A program made the translations under genes and the position numbers. 64,000 nucleotides of DNA from Leptodontidium sp. MPI-SDFR-AT-0119 (lineage: Eukaryota > Ascomycota > Leotiomycetes > Helotiales > Leptodontidiaceae), in the NCBI GenBank assembly GCA_020726505.1, contig JAHLEZ010000015.1, positions 744,001 through 808,000 on the forward strand. Reading direction: 5' to 3'. The notes under the pieces were generated by a model. It saw nothing but the letters and a program-made list of their open reading frames with translations. It searched no databases and was not told where the DNA came from. Shown piece by piece: positions 11,723-25,467 of this stretch (position 1 is its first letter; each line of letters begins with the position of its first letter).

Positions 11723-13203
11723 ATGGCCTCCACTGCAGTCCCCCAACAACGAAACCTCCTTAAACGGACGGTCACCTCCACCACCAGCGAATCCTCGCCT
11801 TCTACCGCCAGAGGTTCCCCCAACGATACCCCACGACAATCACCATCCTCCACATCATTGTCGTCTATGTCATCTTTGGACGATGTGAAGGATGCTGGCT
11901 TTGGAAACCTCATTGATACCTACGGAAACAAGTTCGAGGTCCCAGACTATACCGTCAATGACATTCGAAATGCTATCCCAAAGCACTGCTTCGAGCGATC
12001 TGGACTGAGAGGATTGGGATATGTAGCTAGGGATATTGCCAGTCTTGCAACTACCTTCTACTTGTTCAACAAATTCGTCACTCCAGAGTACATTCCCAGT
12101 ACCCCAGCCCGAACTGCGTTGTGGTTCCTTTATACCGTTGTTCAAGGTCTCTTCGGTACCGGTCTATGGGTTCTCGCTCACGAGTGTGGTCACCAGTCTT
12201 TCTCTCCATCCAAGATTCTTAATGACACAACTGGATGGGTTTGTCACTCGGCACTTCTCGTCCCTTACTTCTCATGGAAGATTTCCCATGGCAAGCACCA
12301 CAAAGCTACTGGAAACATGGAGCGTGATATGGTTTTCGTCCCAAAGACCCGAGAGCACTACGCCAGCCGCATTGGAAAGCTCGTCCACGAGATTGACGAG
12401 TTGACCGAGGAAACTCCAATTGCCACTCTGATCCACTCGGTCGGACAACAACTCCTCGGTTGGCCCATGTACCTCTTTGCCAACGTGACTGGCCACAACA
12501 ATCACGAGAAGCAACATGAGGGCCGGGGAAAAGGAAAGTCAAACGGATTCATGAACGGTGTCAACCACTTCAACCCAAGCAGCCCTCTCTATGAGGCAAA
12601 GGATGCCAAGCTCATTCTTTTGAGCGATCTTGGAATTGCCATCACCGTCACTGCTCTCGTCATGCTTTCCAAGACCTATGGATTCTCCAACATGGCTGTC
12701 TGGTACTTCGCCCCTTACATCTGGGTGAACCACTGGCTCGGTAAGTCTATCTGAGCTTTTTGAAGGTAAATCATCACTAACATATTTTAGTTGCCATTAC
12801 CTACCTCCAGCACACCGACCCAACTCTCCCTCATTACTCTGGTGAGAGCTGGAACTACGTCCGTGGTGCCGCAGCAACCATCGACCGTGAATTTGGCTTC
12901 GTCGGCCGCACTCTTCTCCACGGTATCATCGAGACCCACGTTCTTCACCACTACGTCAGCACCATTCCTTTCTACCATGCCGACGAGGCAACCGAGGCCA
13001 TCAAGCCAGTCATGGGTCAACACTACCGCTCTGACGTCCGAGGAGGATCTCTCGGGTTCTTGAAGTCAATGTGGACCAGCGCTCGCTGGTGCCAATGGGT
13101 CGAGCCATCAGAAGGAGCAACTGGCCAAGGAAAGAACATTCTCTTTTTCAGAAACCGAAACGGTCTCGGAACGGCGCCACTCAAGCTCAAGGCAACCCAG
13201 TAA
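11723..13203 (+). CDS. Delta-12 (oleoyl) fatty acid desaturase
   Basis: This ER membrane di-iron enzyme introduces the delta-12 double bond into oleoyl chains to make linoleate. Two exons, 11723..12740 and 12791..13203, encode 476 residues; the junction reads NHWLG|VAITYL across a 50-nt intron. The three histidine boxes are HECGH (153-157), HGKHH (189-193) and HVLHH (389-393). Hydrophobic segments flank them. The N-terminal 55 residues are Ser/Thr-rich and low complexity, as in other fungal homologues. I chose the ATG at 11723 because it opens MASTAVPQQRN; an in-frame ATG at 11657 adds a stretch that looks like leader sequence. The context GWVCHSALLVPYFSWK fits the delta-12 rather than the delta-9 class; a delta-15 activity cannot be excluded from sequence alone. 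Confidence 0.92.
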
Positions 13204-14788
13204 ATGTCGTTCAGTATAGACAAGTAATAAGGACTGAACAACCGGGAAACGAGGGCATGAGTTTGTGTTAGCATTGCAGGATTTGGCTTCGATTCAGAGA
13301 GTCTGCTGAGGCGTTATGGCGTCACTTTTTGATTCACGCTAGGGGTTGATGAGGGTTTTAGCACGGTATGCAGAATACGAACGACGCAGACAGAGGTCGC
13401 AGATAGAACTACGATTTGATAGAAGACTGCTGTTGCTGAGATGATGATACCATTAGAGTAGTGTTGTGTTGTATAGAGACACCCACGAAGGCCCAACAAA
13501 AAAGCACATAGCTTTCTCCCACAATTGTCCTCGTTTGCGTTTAATCGTCGTGTCCATCGCTGCGTCCATTGGTTATTAAGTCAGTTGCTTTAGGGACACT
13601 GCAGGTGATGGGTAAACAGTGGAGGGGTCACTTTGGCCGTCAGATGTGCGAGTGAGTGCCTGTCATCCACTTCGCTTCAATGTCAATAACATAATTGCGA
13701 CTTCAAAAACGAAGTATGTATGAGCCATTCCTTATAACAACCCAAAAACGTCAGCCTAGAAATAATAATCATCAACACAATATAACATCCTCCCACACTA
13801 GTAAACTCGTCACCACGCACGGCTCTGAATCCCGAAACGAGAAAATCTGTGTAAAAAAAAATATACCGCTGCGATATTTGTGTTCCTCTTATCTCGCAAA
13901 TTCTCTATTTTGGGGTTTTCTCATTATGTGAAATTTAATTAATTGATGATTTCGAAGAGTTGCGGGGTTTTATGGAAATTTGTTAGCTTCAAAGGATGGT
14001 CGGACAGGTTTTTGTGAGGAGTAGTCTGTAAATTCTATTATTAAAGATATTTTTGATATATCTTTTCCGCGCTGCTATGGAGTCTCTCTGGAGAAAGAGT
14101 GAGAACAGTGGAGTTATTGGAGAGGTGAAATTTGGACGCACTTCGTTCTCAGACTTTGTACTCTCTTGCTATATGTTCTATTCTCTCGAGTAAAAATTTT
14201 ACACCACGACGAGTATCTATACCCCTGTACGGCTCTCCTTCCCTATTCAAGTCAAATACAAACTCCTACCTTCCAAACCATATACCATACACCACATCCA
14301 TATCCTCATTCACAATCCAATCCCACATCCCAATCTCCAACCCAGTCTAAGTAAGCCATAACAACATCCCACCGTTCTCCCCTCTCCCCTCATGCCAAAA
14401 AAACCAATCCCAAAACCTGAAATCGTCCAAAATCCCTTCCATCTTCAAGCCCTTGACTTTCCTTGCCTACACTCATAACCCAAAGTCCGTCTTACCTACC
14501 TACTATATTATTTGATGTAGGAAGGGAGGGATAAGCAACGCTACCAAACCAGTTCCCAGCTCCTCGCTAAACCTCACCATAGCAAAACCTATCCAAACCC
14601 ACCCAGCCTAATCTAATCTAGATATAAAAGAAAGGAATACAAACACGCTCATTCGCTACACGCGCAAGTTAAAGCAAAACCAAAATCAAATCAAAACCGA
14701 TAAACGCTCATAAAAACCCACCCAGATCTATCTATACACGATTTGAAAAACAACCAACTACCCAAGCTAGTTGTCGTTCATCATTTCC
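13204..14788. other. Convergent intergenic region
   Basis: This stretch lies between the 3' ends of the desaturase and the GPCR gene. It is rich in A/C runs from about 14200 to 14760, and no coding sequence is supported. Confidence 0.55.
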
Positions 14789-16556
14789 TCATTTCCTGCC
14801 CTCGGACCTAGAGAAGAAATCCCGCCACAGACGCCATGTATTCTCATTGAAACCATACACAATAGCGTCTGCGAAGCCCTGGATGACTATACAAGCCTAT
14901 TTGAGAGGTTCGGATCAGCTTTTCTCTTTTGTCCAGAATCTCGAGATTTACGTATGAACATCGGTCCGTGAGAGGGTGAGATGGACATGAGATGGACATA
15001 AAGAGGAGGAGGAGGAGGAGGGAAGAGCATACTTTATCTATCGTCCCAATAGCGAAAGGCGCCGAGTCATTCGTCGTAGCTTGGTAAACACGTATCGTGG
15101 TTGGGATAGTCCAGATGAGCATATACACAAGTGGGTATGTCATCATCTGGTAGGAGATCTATTTTTTTGTCAGTCACCAACTTTGATTTTCATCTCAGAA
15201 AAGATAAGTGGATAAATACACATACCCTCTTTAAAACCGGACTCGCCCTCCCGATTCCAATCCGCGTATGCGTCGTCGTCGTCGTTGTCATCGGGGGACT
15301 CCTCACTCCTCTCTCACAATCACCCTCTGCACTCTTTGAAATCGAACTACCCATCGAACTACTCATCTCGTGGTCCTGGGTAGGTAAACTCCCACTCCCG
15401 TTCCCACTCCTCAGACGAGAGGAATCGCTTTCAGTCTGCTGTAGACTACCGATAGCGTCATCTCCCTCGTCGTCGAACGACATGAAGCGCGAATGGGCTT
15501 TCCGGATGATGAAGTAGAGGCGGATGTACAGTGCTAGGATGACGATGATGATGAGCCAGCGGGGGAGGAAGTTGACGAGGAGGCGGACGCGATCGCTTGT
15601 GAACCAGCACCCTGTGGGTTGTGCGTTAGCTTTCCTCTCTCTCTTTCTCTTTGACGGCTGTAGGAAGTCTACTTTTGCTTTGAAAGGAGGAATGGGTGGG
15701 GGTTTGAGATTGAGATTTGAGATTGATTGGGGAGTATGTAGGTAGGGAGCTTACAAGCACCGATATTCCCATAGCCCACAACCGCGAGACCTATAGCTGC
15801 CCAGAGAAGTGAGAGAAACCACGGGACAATCCATATGACGAGTTTATGGTCCTGCACCCAGCTTGATTGCGTCTTGTGGCTGGCTAGGATGAGGTATGTG
15901 CAGATCGCTATGCTGAGGACCCAATAATCGGCTACAAGTTTATTTTAGCGTAAGATACATATTTGTGATATAGTAATGGATTGGGAGGGAAGAGGGAGAG
16001 GAGGGAGAGACTGACTCTGCACCACAAACACTTGGATCATGAAGCCATTAAAGGAACAGAAGTTCTTCTCTCGCGGACTCCCGATATTGGATCCGCTTAT
16101 ATTTATGGACGCCGAGGAGAGGAAGTTGATCGCCATCCAGAAATCACTTATTGCGAGGCCCCTGGCGAGGTCAGTCAATCGATCAGAATTTTTTCTTTTT
16201 TCACTCATATACTCCCTCACTAGTGTGGTGTAGAGAGAAAAAAGAAGGAAGAGGGAGAGAAGGGAGAAATGAGGGAACTCACAAGATAAGTTGATGTCTA
16301 AAGGTCCTCAGGGATTTGAATAACTAAGTCGCAAGTTAGCTAGACCACAAACGCAGAAACGAGGAACGCGATCATAGAGTAGAGTTTATGCAGGGTGAGT
16401 GAGTAAGTGAGTACGTAAGTAGTGTAGTGTTGTACTGACCAAGAAAGACAGGATGATCCATCCAGCTCCAAGCGCAGATAATACCGAAACAACGACAATA
16501 ACGACACTCAGAACCCAGATCTCATAAGGCGATGACGGGGCTGATAAAACAGCCAT
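14789..16556 (-). CDS. cAMP-receptor-like seven-transmembrane G-protein coupled receptor
   Basis: This is a fungal plasma-membrane receptor of the cAMP-receptor-like (Crl) class, presumed to signal through heterotrimeric G proteins; the ligand is unknown. Seven exons give 362 residues: 16556..16440, 16323..16283, 16161..16016, 15931..15755, 15611..15226, 15146..15033 and 14896..14789. Lengths sum to 1089 nt. Junctions restore family text, such as HQLIL|GLAISDFW, VVQ|TDYWVL, GA|WCWFTSDR and TIDK|ACIVIQGFADAIVYG. Hydrophobic helices include VLSVVIVVVSVLSALG, IWIVPWFLSLLWAAIGLAVV, WLIIIVILALYIRLYFI and YPLVYMLIWTIP. The third intracellular loop, in exon 5, is long and Ser/Thr-rich. Two introns use GTCAGT donors. 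Because the exons are short, the gene is easily missed by single-frame scanning. Its upstream side is the 13.7-kb gene-poor block. Confidence 0.88.
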
Positions 16557-19500
16557 ATTGCCTGTACAGTTTCGTACAGTACGTATCGTATCGTATCGTA
16601 TGTAGCTAGCGAACTAGCTACCTTGTCGCCGTTGTAGCAAGGAGACCGAAAGTTCCTTCCGAAGCAGGCAGAAAAGTTAAGTTCGTTCGAACTTTTCCAA
16701 GGAAGGATGGGTCCATGAATCTTATACGGACAAGCAAATGTGCCAATAGTTCAGTTCAGTTGACTTTAAGAGATCCGATCAAGCAGGGGATGAAATTCCC
16801 TTATCTCCAAACCCCCCTCCCCCCGTTCTTTCACACACAGAAGGAACGAGCCAGGAGCACAGGACATTATGGAAACAAGCAGTACATATCGAGATGCCTG
16901 TTTCAGTGCTTTCGCAGGAAGGAATGATAGGAATGTGAAGGACTGTGTGCCATGATCCATGCTTATCGCCCTCCATCCGTACATAGCAAAGGTGCAAAAG
17001 CAAAGAAAGGCCAGTGAGTGCACAAGCGGTGGAATCGGTTCTTATCTTCAACAGCATGGAGATGGAGTCTTGGAGGGGGAGAAGTGATGGGCTGCTATTG
17101 GACTGTGGCTGAGATATCCTTGTTGAGATGATGAGTGCATGTGGCCTTTCTCCTGTTCAAGCCCGAGGAAAGGTGTTCGCATTGGGTATGTGCTCCTGTG
17201 GACATCAGGGGAAGTTCGTCTCCGCTGTTGAGCGTAAAGATTGCTAAGCGGGACAGATGTGAGACGGCAGACAGCTGAATCGGATACTACAAGCTGAAGA
17301 TGGGCATGGAAATAGTTGTGAAGAAATAAACGAAAATTGCACTTTTGCATCTACTGACTCGAGATTTTCATCTACCGCAACAAAGCATACAATACAAAGC
17401 ACTTAGGAGATGTAGAAATGGTAAGATATGGGTGATTAGATAGAGCTGGCACCTTATCTTGATCTTCAATTGTCCCGTTTAGGCCGTGCTTGGGGCGTGG
17501 GAAGGACGAACATCGATTTCCGCGGAGTACGAACGAGATATCGGATGTTAGGAAGGGTATTAACCGAAAGGACTCCTTGGCTGTCTATGTGGGGGTGAGA
17601 TATAGAACTGATTGCATTGGGCTTGATTGCGACTGGGTGGAACGTGATTGATGTCTTGGACGAACTGTTGGCTGTAGTTCGAGTGTCAACAAGGAAAAAG
17701 AAAACAACCGAATGCAGGGGTTGGACACGTGATTCTCGCCTAACGTTGATGTTGTTCTCTCAGGTGGGGGTAAACAGCTGCTTTCGCGCTAGAAATTGAG
17801 TTGTGTATCTAGTTTTGAGCTTATATTAGATTACTTGACTCTAGTACCACAGTATTAAAAATGCAAAAATTCCTCACTTGGGAAAATCTCAGGGAACAGA
17901 AGTGTCATGGTGAAGGACGTAGGCCTAATCTCTAGCAGTTCAAACATTTTGTTATCATGGTAGGCTAGCTCCGAACTTGCTGATCCATCAAAAATGACGA
18001 GTGATCTCAAGGCTCTCAAGTATTTCGGTCATCAATTTCGGCAGACTTGGATATGAAGAGCAGTAAGCATTGTTGTCTCAACGAGAAGAAATCAACAACC
18101 ACCTCTGCAGAAAATCGAGCACACGTATGAAACCGTCATACAACATCCCAGTCGATATAACTACAACATACAACGACGAAGGACATCAATCAAACTCACA
18201 GATAATCCCACGACGAACGCCGAAAAGCAACACAAAAAGCTTCAACACTGCTCCCCGACTTCCAGTCATCGAAATTTATCCAGCCTGGAAGGATTTATCT
18301 TAATATCATAGCTTCAACACGCAACATGACGTAGAAACACAACTAGAAATGCAGCATAACGTTATGATTTTGTGTGACAGAGCTACGTAGAAGGATTGGG
18401 CTTGAATTACATAGACTGAGCCCAAGTCCAAGTCCGTTGAGTTCAACCTCTTTAGTTACTATATAACTCGGGCCGAGGTTCAATCTTGCTTTGAATAACT
18501 AATTCTAACAGTTATAAGTAAAATCAAACTTGATGTACCTGATGTAAATATATGCATACTTAGGTAAATGATAGTACAAATATCGAATAAGTGTGCTGTT
18601 AAGTACTGACAAACTTAACATGAGGCAAACTCGCCGAATCCACTTGATATCGTACGATTCTTACTCCCAGGAGTTTTCCGGGCTTGAAAGTCAATCGGGC
18701 AAAGTTTCAGCGCGGCAAGTCCAAAGTTCGGTTTGGACTTGTCCAGGCCCTGCTCTAGATAGACGCACTCTCACACCGCCTCGACTTGAATGCGGGGGGA
18801 GTCTAAAAATAAAATAAAAAAGCAAAGAAAACACACACGACAACAGGGCAATCCACATCAAAAGCACAGTAGCGGGCGGGAATAGCTTCAAACCAACTCG
18901 AGGGGAAGATAAATTAAGAAAGCCGGATCTTCCCAGTATCAAGGTACAAGGAGTGAGACTGGGAGAACGAATGAAAGAGAGATGAAAAGAAAGAAAAAAC
19001 TTCTACGCTTATTATGTGACGAGAAGAGCATCCGTTTGCAGTAGTACATCATGTACATGCACTCTTGACGCCGCTTGCTTGTCCGACATAGGATAGGGCA
19101 GCTATGCATGTTAGTGAGTTTGTATTGTACTTGGGGTACCTAGGTACATACGGAGGAGCTTCCGTCTTGACGCAACTAAAAACGTGAGACAGGAACGATA
19201 TGGTACCGGTATTTAGGCTTTTATCGTACAGTAAGGTTCACCCCCAGAGAGCTCCGAAGGGGAGTTCGGAGGGGATGGGATATCAGAGTTCGGCCTAGCA
19301 AATGTTGCGCCAGACAGACAAAGAGACCGCGTCGACAAGTTCAAAAAAACCAAACCGTGACATGATGGTACGATGTATGGTTTACACCTGAATCCAAAAC
19401 TACGCATCCGCTAGGAAAAACCTCCGAATATCTCCGCTCGCTCGTACTGCTGGTACTGCCGGCATCTCAATACGAGGATGAAGGCGCAAAATGTCAAAGC

Positions 19501-20900
19501 AGTTTTGTCACTCTGCAGTGGCTCAGAGCTAGGAAGGAGACTTGTGAAGGTAAAAAGGTACTTTGGTACTTTGGTACAGTACTCCCGAGGTATTTTTCCG
19601 GAAAGTAACGTAACTTTCCCCCTTTCTCGCTTGAGTTGCCCGCATTGAATAAGGTTGGAGAGGGGAGATACTTTATTGGCCCTCCTACGGGTCTTGTAAC
19701 AAACGGGAGGGGATCTCCCAAAGGTGTAACTTTGCCCGGTAACTGGCTTTCCCTAGTCTCGACTTAGGATCTCACGCTAAGATCTCACACTTGGCTTGAG
19801 TTGACGCTAGGGCACGTTTTGCTCGGTCGGTTTGTCAACCCGCGATGGGATTTAGCTACTCTGGAAAAGTAGCACCAGATGGGAATTTTCGCTTTGCATC
19901 AAAATAGTAGAAGAGTAATGAAGGGTCAAGGTCAAGCTCTATAAGCTAAGTCAGCCAACACGCTTGAATAACATTGGCTAGGAGAAACGGAGAAACTTGG
20001 ATTGGCCTAGATGAGTCCGTAGGAAGAGGACCCTTGGTAGCCCGTTCATTTAGAGGAAAGCATATTTGGGAGCTCTCCCAGGTCGCCGTCCTCATCCGTT
20101 GCCGAACCCCGCATTTAGGTTTCGGAGACGTAAATTTGACTTCGCAAGGAATGGAGAAAAATAAGAGCGCAGCAGTCAGTCATCATGGCAGCCAGCCATC
20201 ACTTGATGGGTCGAGACGACGTTTTGAACTATACATGCTTTGTGTCGAGTGCTTCACGTGGTAATGTCTGAAACAAGAGTTCGTAGATTGATAAGCAGGC
20301 AGTATTCGAGTGAAGTGTCGATGACATGGACCCTTCGTGTAGAATTGAGTCGGACTCGCTCAAAACTCTACTGTGATGACCAAACACTGCTCATTGCCCA
20401 CTGCCTGCTCCGAGCTTCTTGCTGAGCTATGCGAACGTGGGATAAACCCAAACTGGCGTCGCTCGCGTGTGGTCTGGCCTCACCTAGCAAGTGCATTCAA
20501 CCGATTGGTGAAGCCTAGACGCGCACACGCCGAACATCACGGCCGATTGACGGCGACTAGTACTGAGTATGGGCAATACGATGGTTGCTTGACCTTCAAA
20601 GGCTTATTGAAATAACGGGACAGAGACATAAACACGTTGCTAAACGCTTGCGATACGTTACTTGAAAGTATAAACGCATTCCTGTAAAATTAATATCGAT
20701 GCCTTGACGGCGGAAGAGAGGGGAAAGGGGAAAGGAGATATATGTACTATTGTAGGGATATTTCAGTATAGGGATCCATTAAGGGATCAGCTGCACCGCG
20801 ATAAGTAGATAATATAAGCTGCTTGCGCAATCATCAACAGGACATAATCAACGTAAAGGGGCACGACAATAAGAAAGCTGACAGGTGCCACCTCGTGATG
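16557..20900. other. Gene-poor block, proximal part (upstream of the GPCR)
   Basis: I see no supported gene on either strand; all open frames are short and lack family resemblance. The first part must include the GPCR promoter. A GTATC repeat is at about 16580-16600 and a perfect TACCTAGGTA palindrome at 19137-19146. Confidence 0.5.
19137..19146. promoter_or_regulatory. TACCTAGGTA palindrome (first perfect copy)
   Basis: A perfect 10-bp palindrome that recurs perfectly at 27553-27562. Near copies are at 21126 and 27490, and a split dyad at 26610-26626. Role unknown. Confidence 0.5.
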
Positions 20901-21190
20901 CTGTCAGTTGATGTTATTCCCAAACTCAGAGCAGATGTGGAATGACTGACCAGGTAGCTGTCGTTCGAATGGAAAAGGGGGGTGAACAGGGGGCGCAGGA
21001 AGATTCATTCAGTGCCGTTGCAACAACCACCAAGCCGCAGAACGTCTGTGCAGGCATGCTAGAGTATGGAGGTACAGTATGATATGGTAGGCTGGAGGTA
21101 GATTTCCTGTAGCACGGTACATAGGTACCTAGGACACGGCACGGCACGGCGTGCGTGGCTGGTATGGGTATAGTATGGTGGCAAGGTATG

Positions 21191-21226
21191 TGCATCTGCA
21201 TCTGCATCTACATCTGCATCTGCATC
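21191..21226. repeat. TGCATC hexanucleotide repeat
   Basis: Six tandem units of TGCATC, the third altered to TACATC. Confidence 0.95.
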
Positions 21227-21292
21227 AGTGATGCGGAATCATGCAGGGGTGGGAGATCTGGTGAAGATGCAGACGGGAGCATGCTGCTGCAG

Positions 21293-21314
21293 CCCTCACC
21301 TCACCTCACCTCAC
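21293..21314. repeat. CTCAC pentanucleotide repeat
   Basis: About four tandem CTCAC units, on the opposite strand sense to the GAGGT array at 25036. Confidence 0.85.
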
Positions 21315-21333
21315 TTGCGCCCATACCCATCCA

Positions 21334-21367
21334 TAGGTAGGTAGGTAGGTAGGTAGGTAGGTAGGTA
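21334..21367. repeat. TAGG tetranucleotide microsatellite
   Basis: About 8.5 uninterrupted copies of TAGG, ending in a GGTACC sequence. Confidence 0.95.
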
Positions 21368-21757
21368 CCCATCCACACCACCCACACACCACACCCACTA
21401 CTGCTGGAGCCGCAACTAAGAGACGCCCGCCCAGCCAAGGCCAGCCAAGGCCAGCCCAGTCCAGGAGGTGGTCCTTGTGCATTGCTCACCCAGCCCGGCC
21501 CGCCCAGCCCAGGGCACCCAGCGGTCCGAGTGGGGCGGAAGGTGGAGGGGCGGGGCGGGGAGGACCTTAGTTACCTTAGGCACCTCAGCACAGTAGTGGA
21601 GGGGACTGACGGCAGAGAGGAAGGGGGAGGGGGCATTTCCATTCGGGGGAGCCGCCGGCTGCTCCAGAGCTGCACGCCCTGGGCTGCACTGCGCTGCACC
21701 TTACTGCACGATAGCGGCTGAGGATAGCGCCAAACATTATATCCCTGATCGCTGTCG

Positions 21758-21787
21758 GGATGGATGGATGGATGGATGGATGGATGG
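21758..21787. repeat. GGAT tetranucleotide microsatellite
   Basis: About 7.5 uninterrupted copies of GGAT. Similar degenerate GGAT runs occur at 22108-22141 and near 29547-29577. Confidence 0.95.
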
Positions 21788-22047
21788 ACTGGGGGATTTG
21801 ATAGATGGGTAGGTATATTTCGGCGTTGAGAGCGATCTGTAGTTGTGGAATGTTTATTTCATGTTTGGCTGCTTCATCGTCGTATGCCGAAACCCCTGAA
21901 CAGCGGCTGGATGGAGGTAGAGGTTATAGCATAGCCCGACGTTCTATGCAAAGCGTGCTGCATTGCATTGCTGCCTCGAGAAGAGACAGTGGGCAGAGAC
22001 CAAACCCGTGGAGTTAGGACTATGGTGCTAGAGGTAAGGATCTTCTG

Positions 22048-22072
22048 GCGTGCGTGCGTGCGTGCGTGCGTG
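22048..22072. repeat. GCGT tetranucleotide microsatellite
   Basis: About six uninterrupted copies of GCGT. Confidence 0.95.
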
Positions 22073-22365
22073 TCGTGAATAGCTTCAGAATAGATAGACA
22101 GATATAGATATGGATAGATGGATTGATGCATGGATGGATGGTTTGATATCTGAGAACGTGGCGGTTACCGATGAAGGTTGAAGGATTGAATGGATGAATG
22201 AATGAAGTTGGCCAATGGAGCCGAAGAGGTCAGGCATTTGCTGCACGACAGTAGCGGCTCATGCAAACAGACGTACCTACCCTACCCAGGTAAGGTACTC
22301 ACTCACCCCCTAGTACCTAGTATTCGTAGTTTCCTCCGGATTAACCCCCAGCTGGTCGGTCGTTC

Positions 22366-22390
22366 CGTTCGTTCGTTCGTTCGTTCGTTC
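22366..22390. repeat. GTTC tetranucleotide microsatellite
   Basis: Six uninterrupted copies of GTTC (CGTT register). Confidence 0.95.
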
Positions 22391-22639
22391 CTCCCCGGCA
22401 TCTACCTCGCAAGAAATAGAAACTACCAAGGTACAATACTTAACCAAAGTACCGACGTCGGGGAAACCCCCACTAAGGTCACGCACGCACGAACTCGACC
22501 GGAGAGTGGTGATCAGTACAATCTCCATTATTGCTTACTTACTATGTCCAGTCGTATTACTATGTCCTGTCGTATCGTACCATACCGTACCGTACGACTC
22601 TAAACTTGCTTCTTGCTCAAGCGTGGTCAGCTGAAGGCA

Positions 22640-22658
22640 TCAATCAATCAATCAATCA
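22640..22658. repeat. ATCA tetranucleotide microsatellite
   Basis: Nearly five copies of ATCA. The same motif recurs in a longer array at 29393-29425. Confidence 0.9.
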
Positions 22659-25035
22659 GCTCCGAGTCTTCTTCTGCCAGCTGCAGATTGTGAGGTGGTA
22701 GTTGTAAGTGGCTTACAGGGCTATAAGATACCCTTTTTATATGCAACCTCTTCGGCGTAGCGTCATGCCCCCAAAAAACAAAGAGAATCACTTCTCGCCA
22801 ATATTTTCGCAGTTCTCTTATGAGACACTGTCAGCCGGTGGACGGCGGTAAGAGACCATCAGATTGGCTTGGTAGCGTAGGCAGATAGGTAGCCAGAGAC
22901 AGGGCAGGGCATGGCAGGCACATATCTGGATCTGACCGGTAGCTTAGACAGAACAGACAGAACAGACTAAGGCACAGCAAATCAAGGGCTCAATGTGCGA
23001 AAAAGATGCTTGCTTGATTGGATGTATCCAGATGTATCCTGGGCCCTTTTCCAGGCCAACTAGCATTCGAATCCCCATTTGCATTGAATTGCATCCCATT
23101 CCACTTCATTCAAGACTTTCTCTCCCTCTCTCTCTTGTGCATGGTCGTTTCCACGTCCCAGCAAATTCCATAACTTTTCCCATGGTGTCCGGTAACCCCC
23201 GGTCCGAAACTGCTCCCATATATCAATCATCGTATGCCCTTGCCCATATTATATCGTTCTCGAGGTAGTCATTCTTGTGAGATCCAGCTCTCTCCCTCTC
23301 TCTCGCTCCCCGAAATCGAAGATAGTCCAAAAACTTATACAGTGAAGAAAAAAGTATGAAAATGCCCAGCACAAAAAAAAGAGAACTCCAGTTTGTTCGC
23401 CCAAAAAAGTTGAATACCCCGCCGTTGACGCCCCGCTGAGTGAGAACTTCGTGAATGTGTCGTTGCCGATTTGTATGGTTTGTTTAGGTGCATCCGTTTG
23501 TCATCGAATCCGGTGATGTGGTCCAAAAAGTGTGAAGGCCCAAGTTGGGAAAGGAGGAGTGGTGAGTGGTGAGTTGTGCAGGTAGGATTTTTTGGTTCGG
23601 AGGATCAGCCTTGTCAGGAACTGCAGAGCGGGCAGTGCCCAGGCACTACGATGTACCGCTCATGAGGACCTCTGGAACATCGGTGCTCCTTCTTCCCATC
23701 AACCGAAGTGCCGAAGAAGTGAGCTCCTGGATCCACGCAGGAGGTATAGATGTAGTAGTTTTTGGTGTATTCGCACATCTTGTATGAGGGGTTGTCTTTG
23801 GCAAGGTATGGTTGGGGTATGTTGGTTGTGGTGAAGAAAGGTCTGGAGGAATGTCAGGATGGTACTCGGGCTGGACAAGATATATCTGCTGGACCTACGG
23901 AGGTATAGAATGGAAGTGGTGTTGAATCGAAGAGGAGGAAGGGCAGCTCAAGGGAGGAGGTGGGTGTGAATTAAATGGTTGTGTCGAGAAGGGAGGACTG
24001 TTCCTGCAATGCCGCATGCCTTTTTATATAGATGTCGAGCTGAAGAGATGTGAGTGAGTGATGAGCAGCAGGGGAGGTGTCAAGCCGGTGAACCCCGGGG
24101 AAAGTCGAACAATAAAAGCAAATTGATAAATGAGGACATATGGGAGGAGAAACTACAAAGTTTTCCTAGTCGGCGGCAACAAATTACTTATGTGAGGGCA
24201 CGCACGACCAGCTTGGTGAGCTATGGCCGCCAAGTTGCTTGTAACAACGAGCTCGACAGCGGCAGAAACGCACGCAGGTCGACATTTGCGGTAGGTTTGG
24301 AGCTCTGGGCAGGCATCAGGGCTCAGGGCAGGGCTGTGGGTGTGAGGGGAGGGTTAGGGAGGGGAGGGTGCCCAGGTGAGGGTGAGGGCGAGGGTTGAAG
24401 GAGGGTGAGTGAGCCCCAGCAGCAGCCATGCCAGGACAGGGCAATGGAGACAGGGCTGGTCAGAAACGAGGTGGTGGAGGAGGTGGAGGCGCCATGGTGA
24501 TGCAGGGCAGGGCAGAGCAGGGTGGTTCAAGGCTCAAGCTGCGATGGTGATCCACCATCGAGTGCTCGGAATGTGAGTGATTCAGAACCGTTCTGACCCC
24601 TACCCGCCATGGTATGTCCCTACCGGTAGCCATGTCCATGTTGCAGCACGGCGGCAGCTTCTGGGCCCCGTCCCCTGGTAGCATCATCTCACGGCTCACG
24701 GCCCCTCTCGGGCAGGGCATCCCAGATTCCCAAGCTGGTGTGATGTAGCACGGAAGTACGATATGGTTCCCGACGAATTCACAAGCCGACGCAACTGATA
24801 CATACGTATGTGGACACGCATCCGGAGCAGCTGGAGGGAGAGAGGGTGAGGTGTAGAGGAACGTGGGCTAGGATACGGACGATAGAGGGGTGGGAGTGAG
24901 TGAATGGAAGTGGCATGGGCGGGCAAGCGTGTCTTTCCAGGAAATAGTGGTAAGAAACAAGGGACGAGCGTAAAGTGAAGTCGGCGAGGGAGTTGAATTG
25001 AGTTGTGTTGCGCAGTCCGTAGGTACGGCGGAAGT

Positions 25036-25060
25036 GAGGTGAGGTGAGGTGAGGTGAGGT
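25036..25060. repeat. GAGGT pentanucleotide repeat
   Basis: Five tandem copies of GAGGT. Confidence 0.95.
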
Positions 25061-25420
25061 AGGTCGGGTGGGAGGTGGGAGGCGAGGTGGTCCAGATGGT
25101 CCAAGCGACCGATTTTAGCGTCTGCCGTAGCGAGCGAGGGGCTACTGCACTCGCACTGCAAGGCCCAGTGGTGGTGGGTTGGACATGGGCATTGGCATGC
25201 GCATGGCTGTGTGGGCGGCGTGGGTGGGCGTGCAGAACGAACGATAAACAAACCGATCGATCGCTCTTGGGCTGTCTGTCAAACAGTTCAGAATCAGACC
25301 AGACTCAAACCAGACTTCCAGGATAACTCCTGTCTAACCTCTCCACTTCCTACAGTGCCCGTTCCCAAATCCCACCGCATCGTCTATACCCTTGCCGCTC
25401 ACGTTTACTGTCCTGCATCT

Positions 25421-25467
25421 CCTGCCCTGCCCTGCCCTGCCCTTCCCTTCCCTTGCCTTGCCTTGCC
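25421..25467. repeat. CCTGC/CCTTC/CCTTG pentanucleotide array
   Basis: About nine diverged pentamer units of the form CCTKC or CCTTG in a row, giving a pyrimidine-rich strand. Confidence 0.85.

Larger units (their letters stand above)
20901..23300. other. Gene-poor block, microsatellite-rich part
   Basis: No gene was found. In under 2 kb this stretch carries at least seven distinct simple repeats, listed separately, with interspersed TACC/GGTA motifs. Confidence 0.5.
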